DNA from: Bryum argenteum
Taxonomy: Eukaryota; Streptophyta; Bryopsida; Bryales; Bryaceae
Length of the DNA stretch: 64,000 nt
Assembly (NCBI GenBank): GCA_037043015.1
Contig: CM073321.1
Span: 21,821,001 to 21,885,000 of the forward strand
Direction of reading: 5' to 3'
Shown here: positions 10,783 to 23,034 of the stretch, piece by piece
Numbering within the stretch: position 1 is the first letter of the stretch
Layout of the letters: the number at the start of each line of letters is the position of its first letter
Made by a program: the position numbers and the translations under genes
Notes under the pieces: model-generated
Told to the model about the DNA's origin: nothing
Seen by the model: the letters and a program-made list of their open reading frames with translations, nothing else
Databases searched by the model: none

Positions 10783-12825
10783 TGTGAACCGCCGAAACGG
10801 TTCACGCTTGTACGAAATACTATCTACAAGCGTTAGTCTAATATTTTTATGTTCAAAATCCCCAATTGGGACATTTAGGCTTATTCCTACGGTTTCCGGA
10901 AATTCTATGATAATTGGAGGGGTCTTGCCTAAATGGCCCGGTAGTTGTTTAGTCTATTCTAAATTAGTAATATTAAAATGTGTCAAAGTAGTATAACATG
11001 TTTTTGGTTATGTTTTATGAATTTATCATTATTCATAATTACCTAGATTCATCCTAAGTAATAATCATAATCAAAGTAATAAGTGAACCTCTGCGGATGA
11101 AATGCTGGATGAACAAAGTTTCATCCGTTTGAACCGGATGAAGCTCTACCCCATCCAAGTGTTCAACTAGGGAGAGAAAGTAGAGTTAGGGTCCTATGTT
11201 TTTGGGGGAAAAGAAGGGTGTGTGTGGGAGGAGTGTGTGTGCATGAGAAGATCTGGAATTTTGTATGGTGTCATTTTTGGGAGAGATTTTTGTGTGTTGT
11301 TTTTTGTGGAAGGGAGCCGGCGTGAGTAGGAGTTGGTTCTTGGTGTGTGTATGTGATTTTTGGGAAGAACGGAAGGTAGGGAGTAGAGTGATCTGTGGCG
11401 CTTGTGGCGGTTGCATTTGAGTAGGCAGGAGATGAGTGTGAACGGTGATCCGGCCAAAGAGCGGTGTTAGCATCGTTGGAGGCAGGGCATCGACACCAAC
11501 GCCGGAGTGACGGCAGATCGATGCATAGACCAGCGCCGAAGGAGGGAACACCAGCAAGGGCGATCAACGCCATCCACCAGCGCCGGATCAGATCCAGCCG
11601 ACATTGAGGGCGATCGGAGCCGGAGTGCAGCTTCAGCAGGTCGACAGGCGAGTCAGCCGACTAGAGGAGGGGAACACCGACACCAGCACCTCGGCGACAG
11701 TGCCGCCACGGGGCACTCGGCGACGAAAACGAGGAAGAGTGATTGGGTGAGCGGCCGAAGGCGCCGACGCGGCAGCAGCATCGCTGGAGAGCCAGTGCAA
11801 GAGAGCATCGGAAGTCGGAGGGCTGACCGCCAAGAGATCGCCGAAGTTTGGTCGATCAGCAGCAACGACGAACCAGCGGCCCGAGGCGGTGAGGCGGAGA
11901 GCGAACAATCATCACCGACATTGGCGGCCGGCATCAACAACGCCAAGTTTTGGCGGAACAGAGGCGGCATCGGCGAATCAAGGCGACAGCCACCATCGAA
12001 CCACCACCACGCCGATCAACTCGGCGAAGCAGGTCCGGAGCTCGGGGCTGCAGCAGTTCATCGGCCAGGGAAGTAGAGGGTCGACACTGGAGGTTGGCAG
12101 TCCGGCGCAGCTTGGCAGCCGAGACGGAAAGGCGGAGTGGAAGGGGACGACGCGGAGGAAGCCAGCACCAAACGTGTCCAGGATCGGAGCTCATCAGCAT
12201 CGACGCGAGGACGCGCCTAAGTTCGGCCGAGCAGCTAGCGTCGACCAGCAACAAAAACCAGCCCCTGCCCCTCCGTGTGATAATACGGAGGGTTGACAGG
12301 GGAGATTAGAGAGGGAGACCCTCCCTCTCCTTTTTTTCTTTGAAAATATGTTCGTGTTGCTTACTTAGGTTGTTGGTTTTAATTTGTAAATCATTCTTAA
12401 AAATGGCAAATTCTTTGCCCCAAAAATTGGTTGTGTTAATTTAATTTGTGTTGCATACTCTTGTTTTGGATGTTTGCCTTGGTTGGAATGGTTGTGCCTT
12501 GCTTGCCCTTGCTGTTTTGAATGATTAGATGCGAGTGTGCACCACGATTAAGGGTAGTGCGGAAGTGCTGCCCTAATTTTAGACTGAATTCATAAATTTA
12601 GGTTAAAATTCGAGAATTCGTAATCAGCGCGGAAGCGCTGCCCGTTTTAAGGCTGAACCAGTAATACTTAAGTTAAAAATTCGGAAGTTTGGGACCAAGC
12701 GCGGAAGCGCTGCCCAATTTACTTCCGAACTTCAGGTGTCCATTGCTTGGAAGGTTGTATTGTTTGCACCCCCCTCACGGCCCAACTTGTGAGTTAGAAC
12801 CGGAACGCCGGGATTTAGCCTCACA
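10783..12825 (+). mobile_element. E1a: 2.04 kb LTR-like element (probable solo LTR), GCAGC duplication
   Basis: It starts TGTGAACCGCCGAAACGGTT and ends GGATTTAGCCTCACA, the TG...CA ends of an LTR. GCAGC flanks it on both sides (10778-10782 and 12826-12830), a perfect 5 bp duplication. The related copy E1b (54388-56625, opposite strand) shares the start, the TTGGGACATTTAGG and GCCTAAATG blocks, the TTCATCCGTTTGAACCGGAT region, and a CACGGC...ACTTGTG tail. A GC-rich stretch at 11480-12290 has open frames on both strands but no recognisable protein. No second LTR or internal retroviral domain is next to it, so a solo LTR is the simplest reading. A non-autonomous element with one such unit is the alternative. 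Confidence 0.8.
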
Positions 12826-12830
12826 GCAGC

Positions 12831-13258
12831 CCTGTCTGGCAGCCAGCCGGGCGCATGTGCCAGGGCCATAGCAGCCCTGCCTGCCAGCAAGCCAATAGGG
12901 CCGCTCAGCCACCACGCCGAGCAGGTTTCCGTTGGCGCCTCCCGCTTCTTCCCCTGTCCCCCCTCCTGCCTCCCGCCTTCGGCCTCCTCCTTCGTCCCGC
13001 CTCCTCCTCCGTCCCGCCTCCCGCGCTCCTTCGCTCCTGCCTCCCCGTCTCCCTCACTGTTCCCTGCACAATCATGCGCTCATGCTCACTTCTCCATTTG
13101 CCTCGCGTTTGTTTATGAGGAAGCTCCGCCATTTGCTCCCACGTTTGCTTTTACATTTGGCATTTCAGGTCATTGTGATTGGGGTTTTTGGCAAGGTTTC
13201 TAGCTTTTGTTGCTCGATTGCGGCGTAGGGTAATGTTGTTATCTTACATTCGCATCAG
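12831..13258 (+). promoter_or_regulatory. X2 leader exon region
   Basis: CT-rich leader (12930-13060) followed by GATTGGGGTTTTTGG, then CGATTGCGGCGTAGGG and a CATCAG/GTATGCC splice-like junction at 13258/13259. It is collinear with the X1 leader (minus strand 3660-3270). The short open frames here are leucine/proline/serine-rich because of the CT-rich composition, so I do not call them genes. Confidence 0.55.
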
Positions 13259-14506
13259 GTATGCCATTTCATTCGCAGTTCAACTTGAATTTTGCGGCCT
13301 CCTTCCGCGCGCTGTATTTTTTGAAAGTAGGTTTAGAGTGTGCATTTAGCTTGCATACAGTGTGCATTTAGGTCGCAAAAATAGTTTTCTTCAGTTTTAC
13401 AAGCTAAACGCACAGATTTTAGCTCGATGCGAGCTAAACTAGCTAATAGTTCAGCAGTACGCTTGGGCATTTAGCTCGAGTCGAGCTAAATCCCCGGATG
13501 TGACATAATCTGCGTAGGGATTTAGCTCGAGACGAGCTAAGTGCACATATATTTCACGACTATACACAAGGATTTTGCTCGAGTCGAGCTAAACCCACAG
13601 TTAGTTCAATATTCTATTATGGTGGATTAACCATATAATGTACTGAATCTGCGCAAATTCCTCTGCTCTTTTCCAGAACTGTATGGGGCAATTAGCTTGA
13701 CTCGAGCTAAATCTCCAAGTGTGACATAATCTGCGTAGGTATTTAGCTCGAGTCGAGCTATGTGCACGGCTGCTTCACGACCATATGCAGGGATTTAGCT
13801 CGAGTCGAGCTAAACCCACAATTAGTTCATTATTCTACTATGCGGGATTAACTAGATATAGTACTGAATCTACGCAATTCCTCTACTATTTTCTTTGAAT
13901 GTTTCAGAACTCAATGGGGCAATTAGCTCGACTCGAGCTAAATCCCCAGTTGTGTCATAATCTGCGTAGATATTGAGCTTGACCTTAGATAATTGCACGG
14001 CTGATTCATGACTATACGCAGGGATTTAGCTCGACTCGTGCTAAGTCCACAACTTGTTCACTATTTCACGCTGGGTGTTTAGCACGAGTCGAGCTAAATA
14101 TTCTACTGAAATTTGCGCAGTTTGCTATTAGCACTTGATGTTTCAGAACTTTCTGAGGCAATTAAATCGAGTGAAGGTATATAAAGTACTCTGTCTAGCC
14201 CAATTTAGCTCGTTGCGAGATGAATTATAGTGACATCCTCATAGTATAATCCACATAGTAATAGAAATGCAAGACGATTTCGAACGTTTATGTAGCTCTA
14301 GTGGAGCTAAAGAGTTTAGGACAGTAACACCTGTTGAGTCGTATGCTTTCAAGTTGATTTTGAACGCTAGTTTAGCTCGAGTCGAGCTAAATGTTCTGTG
14401 TAGTGGCATCCACATCGTTGTTTAATACCAGTTGATTTTGATTTATAATTTATTCTAAATTTTTTTTCCGATCATAGATGTTCAATTCTTTTCTTTTGTT
14501 GTGTAG
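13259..14506 (+). other. X2 5' leader intron
   Basis: GTATGCC donor at 13259 and TTTTGTTGTGTAG acceptor ending at 14506, by consensus. It contains two GTGTGCATTTAG words matching X1 and then the palindrome array. It parallels the 1095 bp X1 intron in position and content. Confidence 0.5.
13431..14391. repeat. TTTAGCTCGA palindrome array with ~230 bp higher-order unit
   Basis: About 12 copies of a 21-nt palindrome (TTTAGCTCGA, one base, reverse complement) lie at about 13431, 13468, 13519, 13573, 13690, 13741, 13794, 13920, 14026, 14078 and 14371. Groups of three to four, with shared spacers (TGTGACATAATCTGCGTAGG, TTAGTTCA.TATTCTA), repeat roughly every 230 bp. Another copy lies after X2 at about 18188. 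Confidence 0.85.
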
Positions 14507-17500
14507 GATATTCACAGAGCTTATTACTCGAGGTGTGACCATTCTACATGGTGAATTGGTGACTAGTGCGTCCGATGACGACTGGGACAATCGAAGTAAT
14601 TCTTTAGAGGTATTATAATCTTTACGACTTTGCTTGGATTTAGAGTTTGTGCCTTCTGATACTATATTCCAGTCATTGAAATGGGATCTCAGCCACGCCA
14701 TTTATGACGTTTGGTCTTTACTTGATCATTTGCATTGCAAGCAATACAATATTGCGGTTTATGCTCGTGATCAGCCGAAGAGAAAAGAAGTTCGTCAGTA
14801 TACTTTGAGACAAAGGCATCCTCAGAACTTGAGAACTAGGAGGGAAGATCGATTATTAACGATGGAGTCTATCAATATGGTTGCAAGTATGAAGTGTTGC
14901 AATAAGAATTCTTGTCAGCCATTACCCCGCCAAAAGATTCTGGCCTTACGAAAGCACATGTACGAGTCTTCGGATTTCAAGTTCAAGGCGCACTTTAAGA
15001 TTGATGTACAGTCCCCTCCAGATGATTTACGAATTCAGCATTCAAGGACAATTTTCCTATCAACTTTGAACATTGCTTGTGCACTCAAAAATGATCCGAT
15101 TTCAAAACCGTGAAGTGCGTTGCAACAACAATGAAGACTACTACATCTTTGACATGATTGCACACATTTGACAATGAAAAAAATATAAACGAGTAAAAAT
15201 ACTTTATACACTATCGACAAACAAGTGTTACCATTCTTTGCTTCAATTTGAATGTTCATTCTAGCTTGCAAATTTGAATTGAGCTTGCAATTTTGTTCTT
15301 TAGATATTGTAGATCATTCTAATGCATGATTTGTATCACTTCTACTTCATGCTACAATCTGGAGTGGAGTCTTAAATATTCTTGATATTTAAAGAATTTG
15401 TGTCAAAGCTTGTAAAAGCCCTTCCCACTCCTAAACAATGTTGCACTAGAAAGTAAAGGATGGTGCGTGAGACATTGAGTAATATCTCTCAAGAATTGAT
15501 TACTAAGCTCAGATATGTCTGTTATTCTTGCCAATTATAAGGAATGACATATCAACCTACTATAAATACTATGTAATACCTTTACAAAAATTGCTCCACA
15601 CCACTACACGAGAGGAAGAGATACAAATCATGCATCACAAATAAGCTATGGTATCTAAAGAACTAAGTTCTAAGCTCATTTCAAATTTGCAAGTTAGAAT
15701 GGACATTCAAATTGAAGCAAAGAATGGTAATACTTGTTTGTGCATAGTGTGTGAAGGATTTGTAATTTCTTTATTCCTTTCATTGATGAAAGTGTACAAT
15801 TGTATTGAAATGTAATAATCTTCATTGTGGTTGCGACGCACTTTACGGTTTTGAAATCGGATCATTTTTGAGTGCGCAAGCAATGTTCAAAGTTAGTGGA
15901 GAAACTATCCATGAGTGCTGAATTCGTAAATCATCTGGAGGGGACAGTACATCATCGAATTCATCAAACTGCGGACGGGAGTTTAATGGTTACCACGAAA
16001 AATATTGATATTTGTGCTTGAGCTTGGTAGAATATTACTGGAATTCCTCCTGCTACGTTCTACATGAAGAAAGCGGAGGCGGCTGCTGGTTTACGTGCTC
16101 GACATCACGGGAATGTCGGATCCAAGAAACCAAGACTTTATGTGAAGCAAGCTGCTGCAACGCTAAAGGAGTTAATCAAAAACGCAGCTGATCATATGCC
16201 GCACTAAGCCAAGATGCTCAGTAATGGGCTCAAAGTAGTTTCACGGTTATTGCCTTCGTCTTTCAAATAGAAAGATACGATCCCAGATTTCAATCTCATC
16301 AATGAGAGGTTGGGGCTGAAATCCATCGCCCAAAGCACTCTCAGTAACATGAGGCGAACACTATTCTTTGAGTATTCCAAAAAAGCACCCGGAGATAATT
16401 TTGCGCGATGCGCAACGTGTGATAAACTTGAGACTATGATCAAGTCTATGGTGCCAGAATCAACTGAAGAGAATATGTGGATTAAGAAGCTTAAACTCCA
16501 CTTGGACCATCAGCAAACACATCGTCAGTATTACTATACAAACCGCTCTTTATCTATTCAAAGGCCAAAAGATGTTCTTTACATTATCCACGACAAAATG
16601 GATCATGCGAAGACCGCTTGTCCTTTGTTTTCTCATAAAACAAAAACTAATGATGCACTGATGAAACTTCCTATTGCTGTGACTGGAATGATTGCTCATG
16701 GGCATTGCGATGTTTGTTATGCTCATTACGGGCTTGACATTTATCCGAGTGATTGCAATCACACTGTTGGTTCTATTCTGAAGCTTCTGCGAGATCTAGA
16801 GCAAGTTCCGATATCGCATTCTAAGTCATTGTTCGCTGGATCGGGAACGCATCCTTTGTTTGAGGCATTGCTTATCGGAAAAGATGCTTGTTTGAACTCT
16901 CTTTTACCTGAGAGTGAGTCAACAGGGGCTTCCAAATCCTTACCTCTGGTTTTCCATGTTCAACTTGACAACGCCGCCTTTGATAACAAGAACTGGTTCA
17001 TGTTTTGCTTTTGGTCCCTTCTGGTACATATGGGCGTTTTCCGTGAAATTTATGTCAATTTTCTTTTAGTTGGACATACTCATGAAGATATTGACGCTCT
17101 TTTTGGACGTTGGAGTATGATTTTTAAAGAGAATGACTATTTGACGATTCCTCTTTTGATGAAGTCATTCATGGATGCTGAGGCACTTCTAGTTATACCT
17201 CATTTGATTGAGGAAATTCCTAATTTTAAGGGCTATATCAAGGATTTCATTGCTTCTAAAGACAAAATTCTTGTCGGTCATTCGGAAGGGCAACAATTTA
17301 AGTTTTTCAAGCATGACAATGGGTGGCCTATGAAGAAGTACGAGATGTTATGTTCTGACAATGAGTGGCTTCCATCGACCAGCGAAGGAATAAAATTGTG
17401 GAAAGAGAATTCTATTACCGGTACGCCTCTATTGCCCACGGGAGAAATGAAGCTTCTAGTGTCAATTCCTATGAAGAATTTGGATGAAATTGTGAAAGGT

Positions 17501-18160
17501 ATATCTGATTTCATTAAGTTGTGGGAAACTTCATGTGCCCAAGACTTGTCTAGAGAATATCGTCGATGTCACGATTCTGTTTTACGCTATTGGCGTGCAG
17601 TCAATGTTTCATTGGTGGCGCCTATGGAGGTTTCTTCTGTTTTGAAGAATGGATGTTGGCCTTTGACCCGGGTACCTTTGACTCGAGAATTTCTTTACAC
17701 GGGTGAATTACGCGAGGAATATGGGCAAGATCCCCATTTTATCGGCCGCTTGTGTGATAAACCAAAAGAGTCATTTCGCGTTGGTCGAGATGTTTATGCT
17801 AGCTACTTTTTGGCTTTACGTCCTGCAGATGGTGATGCTCGACCCTTTTAGATTGCAAGGGCTTTGATCAATTTTGATGTTGATCGCAACAATCCGGGAT
17901 GTATTCAAATCCAATTTTTTAAACCTTCTAGCAAGCGCACTGTTGTTCAAGATACCTATGTTGGTTGGGACACGCATAAGAATTTCAAATGGGTGTTTCA
18001 TGACAGTCAAGACCCGGTTTGGCTTTATGCGGGTGCTATTTTTACGTCATGGAAATCTTTTGCCAAAGCTGGTTCTCAACGTCCAACAATCTCAATATCT
18101 GAGCAACAAGTTACTATCATCAAACAAAATATTCTCCGTTTTGAGACCGAGGAGGAATAA
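14507..18160 (+). pseudogene. X2: decayed DUF7869 gene
   Basis: An N-terminal block (14507-15040) encodes CCNKNSCQPLPRQKILALRK and downstream residues typical of the Cys-containing N-terminal part of DUF7869 proteins. An inverted-repeat insertion separates it from the main block. That block (about 15960-18160, one frame) has in-frame stops near 16019-16030, TAA at 16205, TAG at 16268, TAG at 17849, and a natural-looking end EEE then TAA at 18158-18160. The longest stop-free piece is about 513 codons (16310-17851). Family landmarks are PGDNFARCATCDKLE, IIHDKMDHAKTACPLFSHK, VQLDNAAFDNKN, VGHTHEDIDALFGRW and LLMKSFMDAE. The spaced acidic residues and HTHEDID motif suggest an RNase H-like transposase or integrase core, which is inference. 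The gene is inactive as it stands. Confidence 0.8.
15005..15970. repeat. Long inverted repeat (foldback) inside X2
   Basis: The left arm (about 15010-15370) and right arm (about 15585-15970) are reverse complements at high similarity. Both contain CCCCTCCAGATGATTTACGA, ATGATCCGATTTCAAAACCG and CCATTCTTTGCTTCAATTTG. A ~215 bp loop holds TATAAATA. Both arms include X2 coding sequence at their outer ends, so the structure duplicated part of the gene in opposite orientation. Transcripts would form a ~350 bp hairpin. Confidence 0.75.
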
Positions 18161-19170
18161 AGTTTGAGATCATTCAAGACATTGCTTTTTAGCTCAAGTC
18201 GAGCTAAATAGTCTATCGTGGCTTTAGCTGTCATAGAGGACAAAGTCGACAAGAACTCTTCCAGATCTTTTCTCGCATTGGATTTTAGCTCGTTTAGAGC
18301 TTAATTTATATTGAAGTTGTTTACAGTTTTTCTCATTATACGCACAATAGTAGATTGATGTAGTTTTTTTGAAGTAGCACCCTATTGTAACTGTTATTTT
18401 AAATAGAATTGTATGTTTAAATCTATATATAGTTTTGACATTATGATAGTTTCTCATTTTAATGTGGTTACCGTTTTAATGTGCTATTCCTTTTAGATTG
18501 GATATTGAATGTATTTTGACCGTTCTAAATATTTGTTCTCAATATAGTTGAGTTTCTTGTTTTAGTGTGAGGTTTTTTTTTATAATCTAGAGTTTTGACT
18601 TTCTTGGTTTGGACTTTTGCTCTAAATGAAGTCCTTTTTGGCGGAATTTAGGTCGATGACAATAGAAATATTCTCATTTTAATGAAATATGTAATTTGAT
18701 GATAATTTGAATATTCCCATTATAATGAATTACGTGTTCATATCCAGAAATCACTGCTCAGCATTTGAGCGTAACATAGACACAAGAACACGTACTGAAC
18801 TTACTCCATATTTGGACGATCCGTACAATCGCTCTCCGCTTCTTCGCCGAGTAAATCTTTGTTTCGCTTCTCGAAAGCTTCTGAAATTTGTCAGGTTTAC
18901 TATGCCAAAACCGGCAGTGCTCTTTGTATGCGTCAGGGCTTTAACCTGATTTTGAGGCCGAATCGTCTACAAAATTTGCATTTAATGAACAACACCGACT
19001 TCATCAGCACTCTAACCTGTTTCAAAGTGAGTTTGAAAACGCTAGATTTACAGTTCATCTTTTAAAGATCAGAGTTCATCAATCAATTAAGGAAACAACG
19101 TAAACAAATGAAGAGGCACACTGTTGCACTTCTTGAACTATGAAACACAACCAGAAGCAACTAACATACA
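18161..19170 (+). other. X2 3' tail and AT-rich flank
   Basis: One TTTAGCTCAA/TCGAGCTAAA palindrome at about 18188, then AT-rich DNA. Words at 18480-18740 (ATTGAATGTATTTTGACCG, TATTCCCATTATAATGAATT) loosely match 28900-29090. A short open stretch at 18720-18950 is not recognisable. Confidence 0.4.
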
Positions 19171-20250
19171 TTTAAAACAACAAATCTGAAGGCAAGGAAG
19201 CGGATTGTTTGGATGGAACACAAATAAACGCATCGACAGTGCAAAGTTGAAGGCATTTTGAAGAATAACCTAAAGCACTACTCAATTCTGGAATTACTAA
19301 GTAAAACTCTGAATACGCAATAGTAATGCAAGTGAAACAACAAAAAATCCCTAAACACAACGAATACAATCTAAGTAAACTAAGAGCAATCTGGTGAGCA
19401 ATTGCGAAGTTCAAACCTGCGATGCGCACTAGCTTCGCAGCTTCGTTCCGCGACGCTCTTCACCTCTGACGAGCACGCTGGCAGTGGTTCAACTACTCTT
19501 GCGTAGTTCAATCAAACACACAATCGGCTGCACGCGGCGGAAGCAGTATGACAAACAGCAAAACACAACAAAAAATAGAAAATGAGAGCCAACGCCCCCT
19601 CACCGCTTACAAAAGCAAGCGAGGAATATGAGTGTGTGATGTCATGCCCCCAAATCCACTCATCACGCCGCTACCTTCACTCATCATGACCCTGCACAAT
19701 CATATTCTTATTGTCCTCTTTCACTTTGTTGCCGCCAATATTCTCCACTCCCATGCGGACATGTGGACGCCCTCGCTTCAACAATTTTGCTAATATTTAT
19801 ACAAAATACAAGTATTTCCTTCTTGTAGTGCATTCAATAAAATACGTATTCATTTGAAATACATATCTAAATGAAATACTTGTTATCTGCACTCGGTAAT
19901 CGAATGAAATTTATAATCTATTGACATACATATATTTTTGATTTTTGTATAAATTCATTTTCAATACATAGTTTTTATGATATTCATGTGAAAAACCTCG
20001 TATTGGACATATGTATTTGTATTAAACTAACTAGTATCCATATATTGCACTAAATTTTTTAATACAAATGGAGTATATAAACTATGTTAATAACTAATTA
20101 CTAAAATGAAATTCAAATTTACGTGATAAACTTATTAATACTAGATTATTTATCTGAGCCTTCTAATTTAGAGGTTAATATGTTGATGTGAATAAGAAGT
20201 TGCAATGATTACCTTCACCTCAAAACTCCATTTGCAATATTTTGCCAAAA
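19171..20250. other. Intergenic, no gene seen
   Basis: Mixed then AT-rich sequence with no supported coding region or repeat. Confidence 0.5.
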
Positions 20251-20270
20251 CTCTAAACCCTAAACCCTAT
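20251..20270 (+). repeat. Short interstitial telomere-like tract (CCCTAAA)
   Basis: CTAAACCCTAAACCCTA, about 2.5 plant telomere units in CCCTAAA orientation. Confidence 0.7.
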
Positions 20271-20990
20271 GCCATAATTCATGTAAATAATATAGATACG
20301 AAGTAACACTAATGACAGAATTATAATTAGTTCATACATAAATATGACTAGATAATCACCTTAAATATTTCTATGAGTATGCACATTTGATATATTGGAA
20401 TAGATATTTCTAGTACATGAGTACGATACTTACCATGTTCAAACTTGTATATAAATATATGGCATAATAGTCTTATCTATATACGACGATACTCTTATAT
20501 CTTCTATGCCGATTCCAAGCGTTTTGGGCAAATTTGCTCAAAGGCAACAACATGATCGTATAGTGCAAACAATTTGCAACTTGTAGAATCAATATTTAGC
20601 TAGTAACCCATAATCCTGCAGTGTTACTCAAATGAATGAAAACATTATGCCATGATTCATGGGGAAATTCTTATATTTTCTATGCCTTTTCCAAGTGTTG
20701 TGGGCAAATCTGCTCAAAGGCAACAACATGATCGTATGGTGCAAGCTATTTGCAACTTGTAGAATCAATATTCAGCTAGTTACCCATATTCATGCAGTGT
20801 TACTCAAATCATTATGCCATGATTCTTATAATATAGCAAATTAATAATAGTAAGGACAAAATTATGTATAGATTATACATAATTATAACAAGATAATCAC
20901 CTTAAGTTAGTTAATTAGTTATATGAGTATGCTCATATGATATATTGGAATTTATATTCCTACATGAGTACGATGATATTAAGCCCAAAA
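20265..20990. repeat. Overlapping tandem duplications (~545 and ~172 bp)
   Basis: The block GCTCAAAGGCAACAACATGA ... TTTGCAACTTGTAGAATCAA recurs at about 20537 and 20710, spaced 172 bp. The block ATGCCAT.ATTCATG...GATAATCACCTTAA...GATATATTGGAAT recurs at about 20270 and 20815. Non-coding. Confidence 0.75.
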
Positions 20991-22235
20991 CGGCCTCAAT
21001 GTCATATTTCTACATTTTGGATGGAGGGCAGAAACTTAGAAGAGCCATGACGCCTTCATCCAAACGCCGTTTTGGATGAAATCACTTGCCATGGGTTGGG
21101 TTTGGGTTTTCAGATATTAGGCATGTTTTATCATTACAAGCTAATTATGTGAAACCAAAAATAGTATTTGATAAAAAAAATTTACATGTCATGTGTTAAC
21201 CGGGTAATTACATAGCCAGTAATCCTTTAGTTACTGGACCAGTAGTCTGGTTTAATGAAATCTTACAAAATTTGGTTGGAAAGTTTTTGATCCCTCAAGG
21301 ATTTTTATTATTAGATTCTCAATGATTATTAATTTATTAAACAATGAAAAAAAGAATCCTATGTTGATTTCTGAAATGCTATATCTTCTTTATTCACGGA
21401 TAGATCTCCACTTTAATTTTTGAGATCGAAACCATTTCGAGTCTACTCTATATAGTATAAATCTTCACGAATTCAAAGATGTTTCGTACATAAGGTATAC
21501 ATTTCAGTCCCAACGGTTTCCTTCTTCTCTATATTCCTTTTGTAAATTATTTGGCAATTTTCATCATTCCAAGACGATGCTTTCAACCAATAAGTTTCAT
21601 TGAACATACTTTTTGGCACAACGGTAATATTGAGATAAAATGAATAACTTTGTAGTTGGAAAGTTTATCATTGCATTAGCTTTGTTATAAGAATTTTCAC
21701 TTTAAATTAAAATTGATGAAATTTTGTAAATTCTCTTGTGTACTATTACATTATAATCTCGTAATCTATGATGCCTTATGACTTTCACTTTGGGCCACAT
21801 GACCTACAACAACTCTATTACAAGATTTTACGGTTGAGATGTAAATTGCGTATCCTCATTTTAATATAGGACTCTTTTTTTTGGAAATGTGTCATTCGTC
21901 TAAAACTAGGCTTTGAAATTGAGGAGTCTAGAATCTTAGATCCTATGTTGAATGTTGAAAATACTACTAATATATTTCTCGCAATAAAATCCTGATTTAT
22001 TTCATGTCAATAACATCTTCAAACAAAATAATAAATACCAAATGAATTATTTTGCAAATAATAACTATGCAATGGAGAAAACTGCCATTATTATCAATTA
22101 AAAAAGTAATTGAAAACTACACCATAAGTACTAGAATCCATTATTTTCCTTCCACACACAATTGGGTTTGCAAAGCTTTCCTACACCAAAACTATAATTA
22201 AAATGAAATCTATTCTAAATCCTGAAAACCCAAAA
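20991..22235. other. AT-rich intergenic DNA, no gene seen
   Basis: No supported feature. Confidence 0.55.
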
Positions 22236-22325
22236 CCCTAAACCCTATACCCTAAACCTTAAATCCTAAACCCTAAACTCTAGACCCTAATTTCTAAATC
22301 TCAAACCATTAACCCTAAATCCTAC
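22236..22325 (+). repeat. Degenerate interstitial telomere repeat (CCCTAAA)
   Basis: About ten drifting CCCTAAA units (CCCTAAACCCTATACCCTAA and onward). This orientation is opposite to the tract at 36.9 kb. Confidence 0.85.
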
Positions 22326-23034
22326 CCGCAAGTGATTTTATCCAAGAGAAACTCCGAAAAAAGAAGTGATGGCTCCTCAAAATATTATATTCATAAATCA
22401 ATCAATCGAAGTTTCTAATATGAGTATAATCAATTTTATTTAACATAAAATCTCACTACTATAAGTGTACAAGATCATATATGATTATAACTTTATGGTT
22501 GATGCCATATGTTAAAAACTTTAGAGTTGGATATTTTTCTAAATTTATTTCTCTCGCTTTATATTTCTCCTTATTTATGATCGCAAAATAGAAAAAAATA
22601 GAAACGTATTTCTATTACCTTTGTAAGAGGTAGATAAATAATTATTCAAATCGGTACAATTAGAAAAATTCTACAAATAATTATTTAAAAATAAGATGTG
22701 CAAATTAAGTACAATTATTTTCTACTACGATATTAATATACTCCTAGCTTACTTCAAGGGTGTCAAACAAAAATAGCTAATGATAGAATGAGTTGTTTAA
22801 GCACAGTGTTTTTTAATACTAAGTACTACTAAAATAGATATACAACAATGGAGTAATTTCCAAATGCACATCATATAATATAGACCATAAAATGTGGACA
22901 GGTTAAGGCCTAAATAGGAAGTTTAAATATTGACTAATACGGTGATACCAAAGTTACGAATACTGAATGCTCACACATGCTCACCTAGATTTGATATATA
23001 CTTAGATCTCTCCAGTGATAGAAATAACTATAAA
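22326..23034. other. AT-rich intergenic DNA, no gene seen
   Basis: No supported feature. Confidence 0.55.

Noticed and set aside
11507-12076. 189-codon arginine/serine-rich open frame
   Set aside because: It lies in a GC-rich core of an LTR-like element, with equally long frames on the other strand and in other phases. No domain or splice context supports it.
12855-13228. Proline/serine-rich frames
   Set aside because: Same CT-rich composition effect in the X2 leader, and the stop falls before the splice site.
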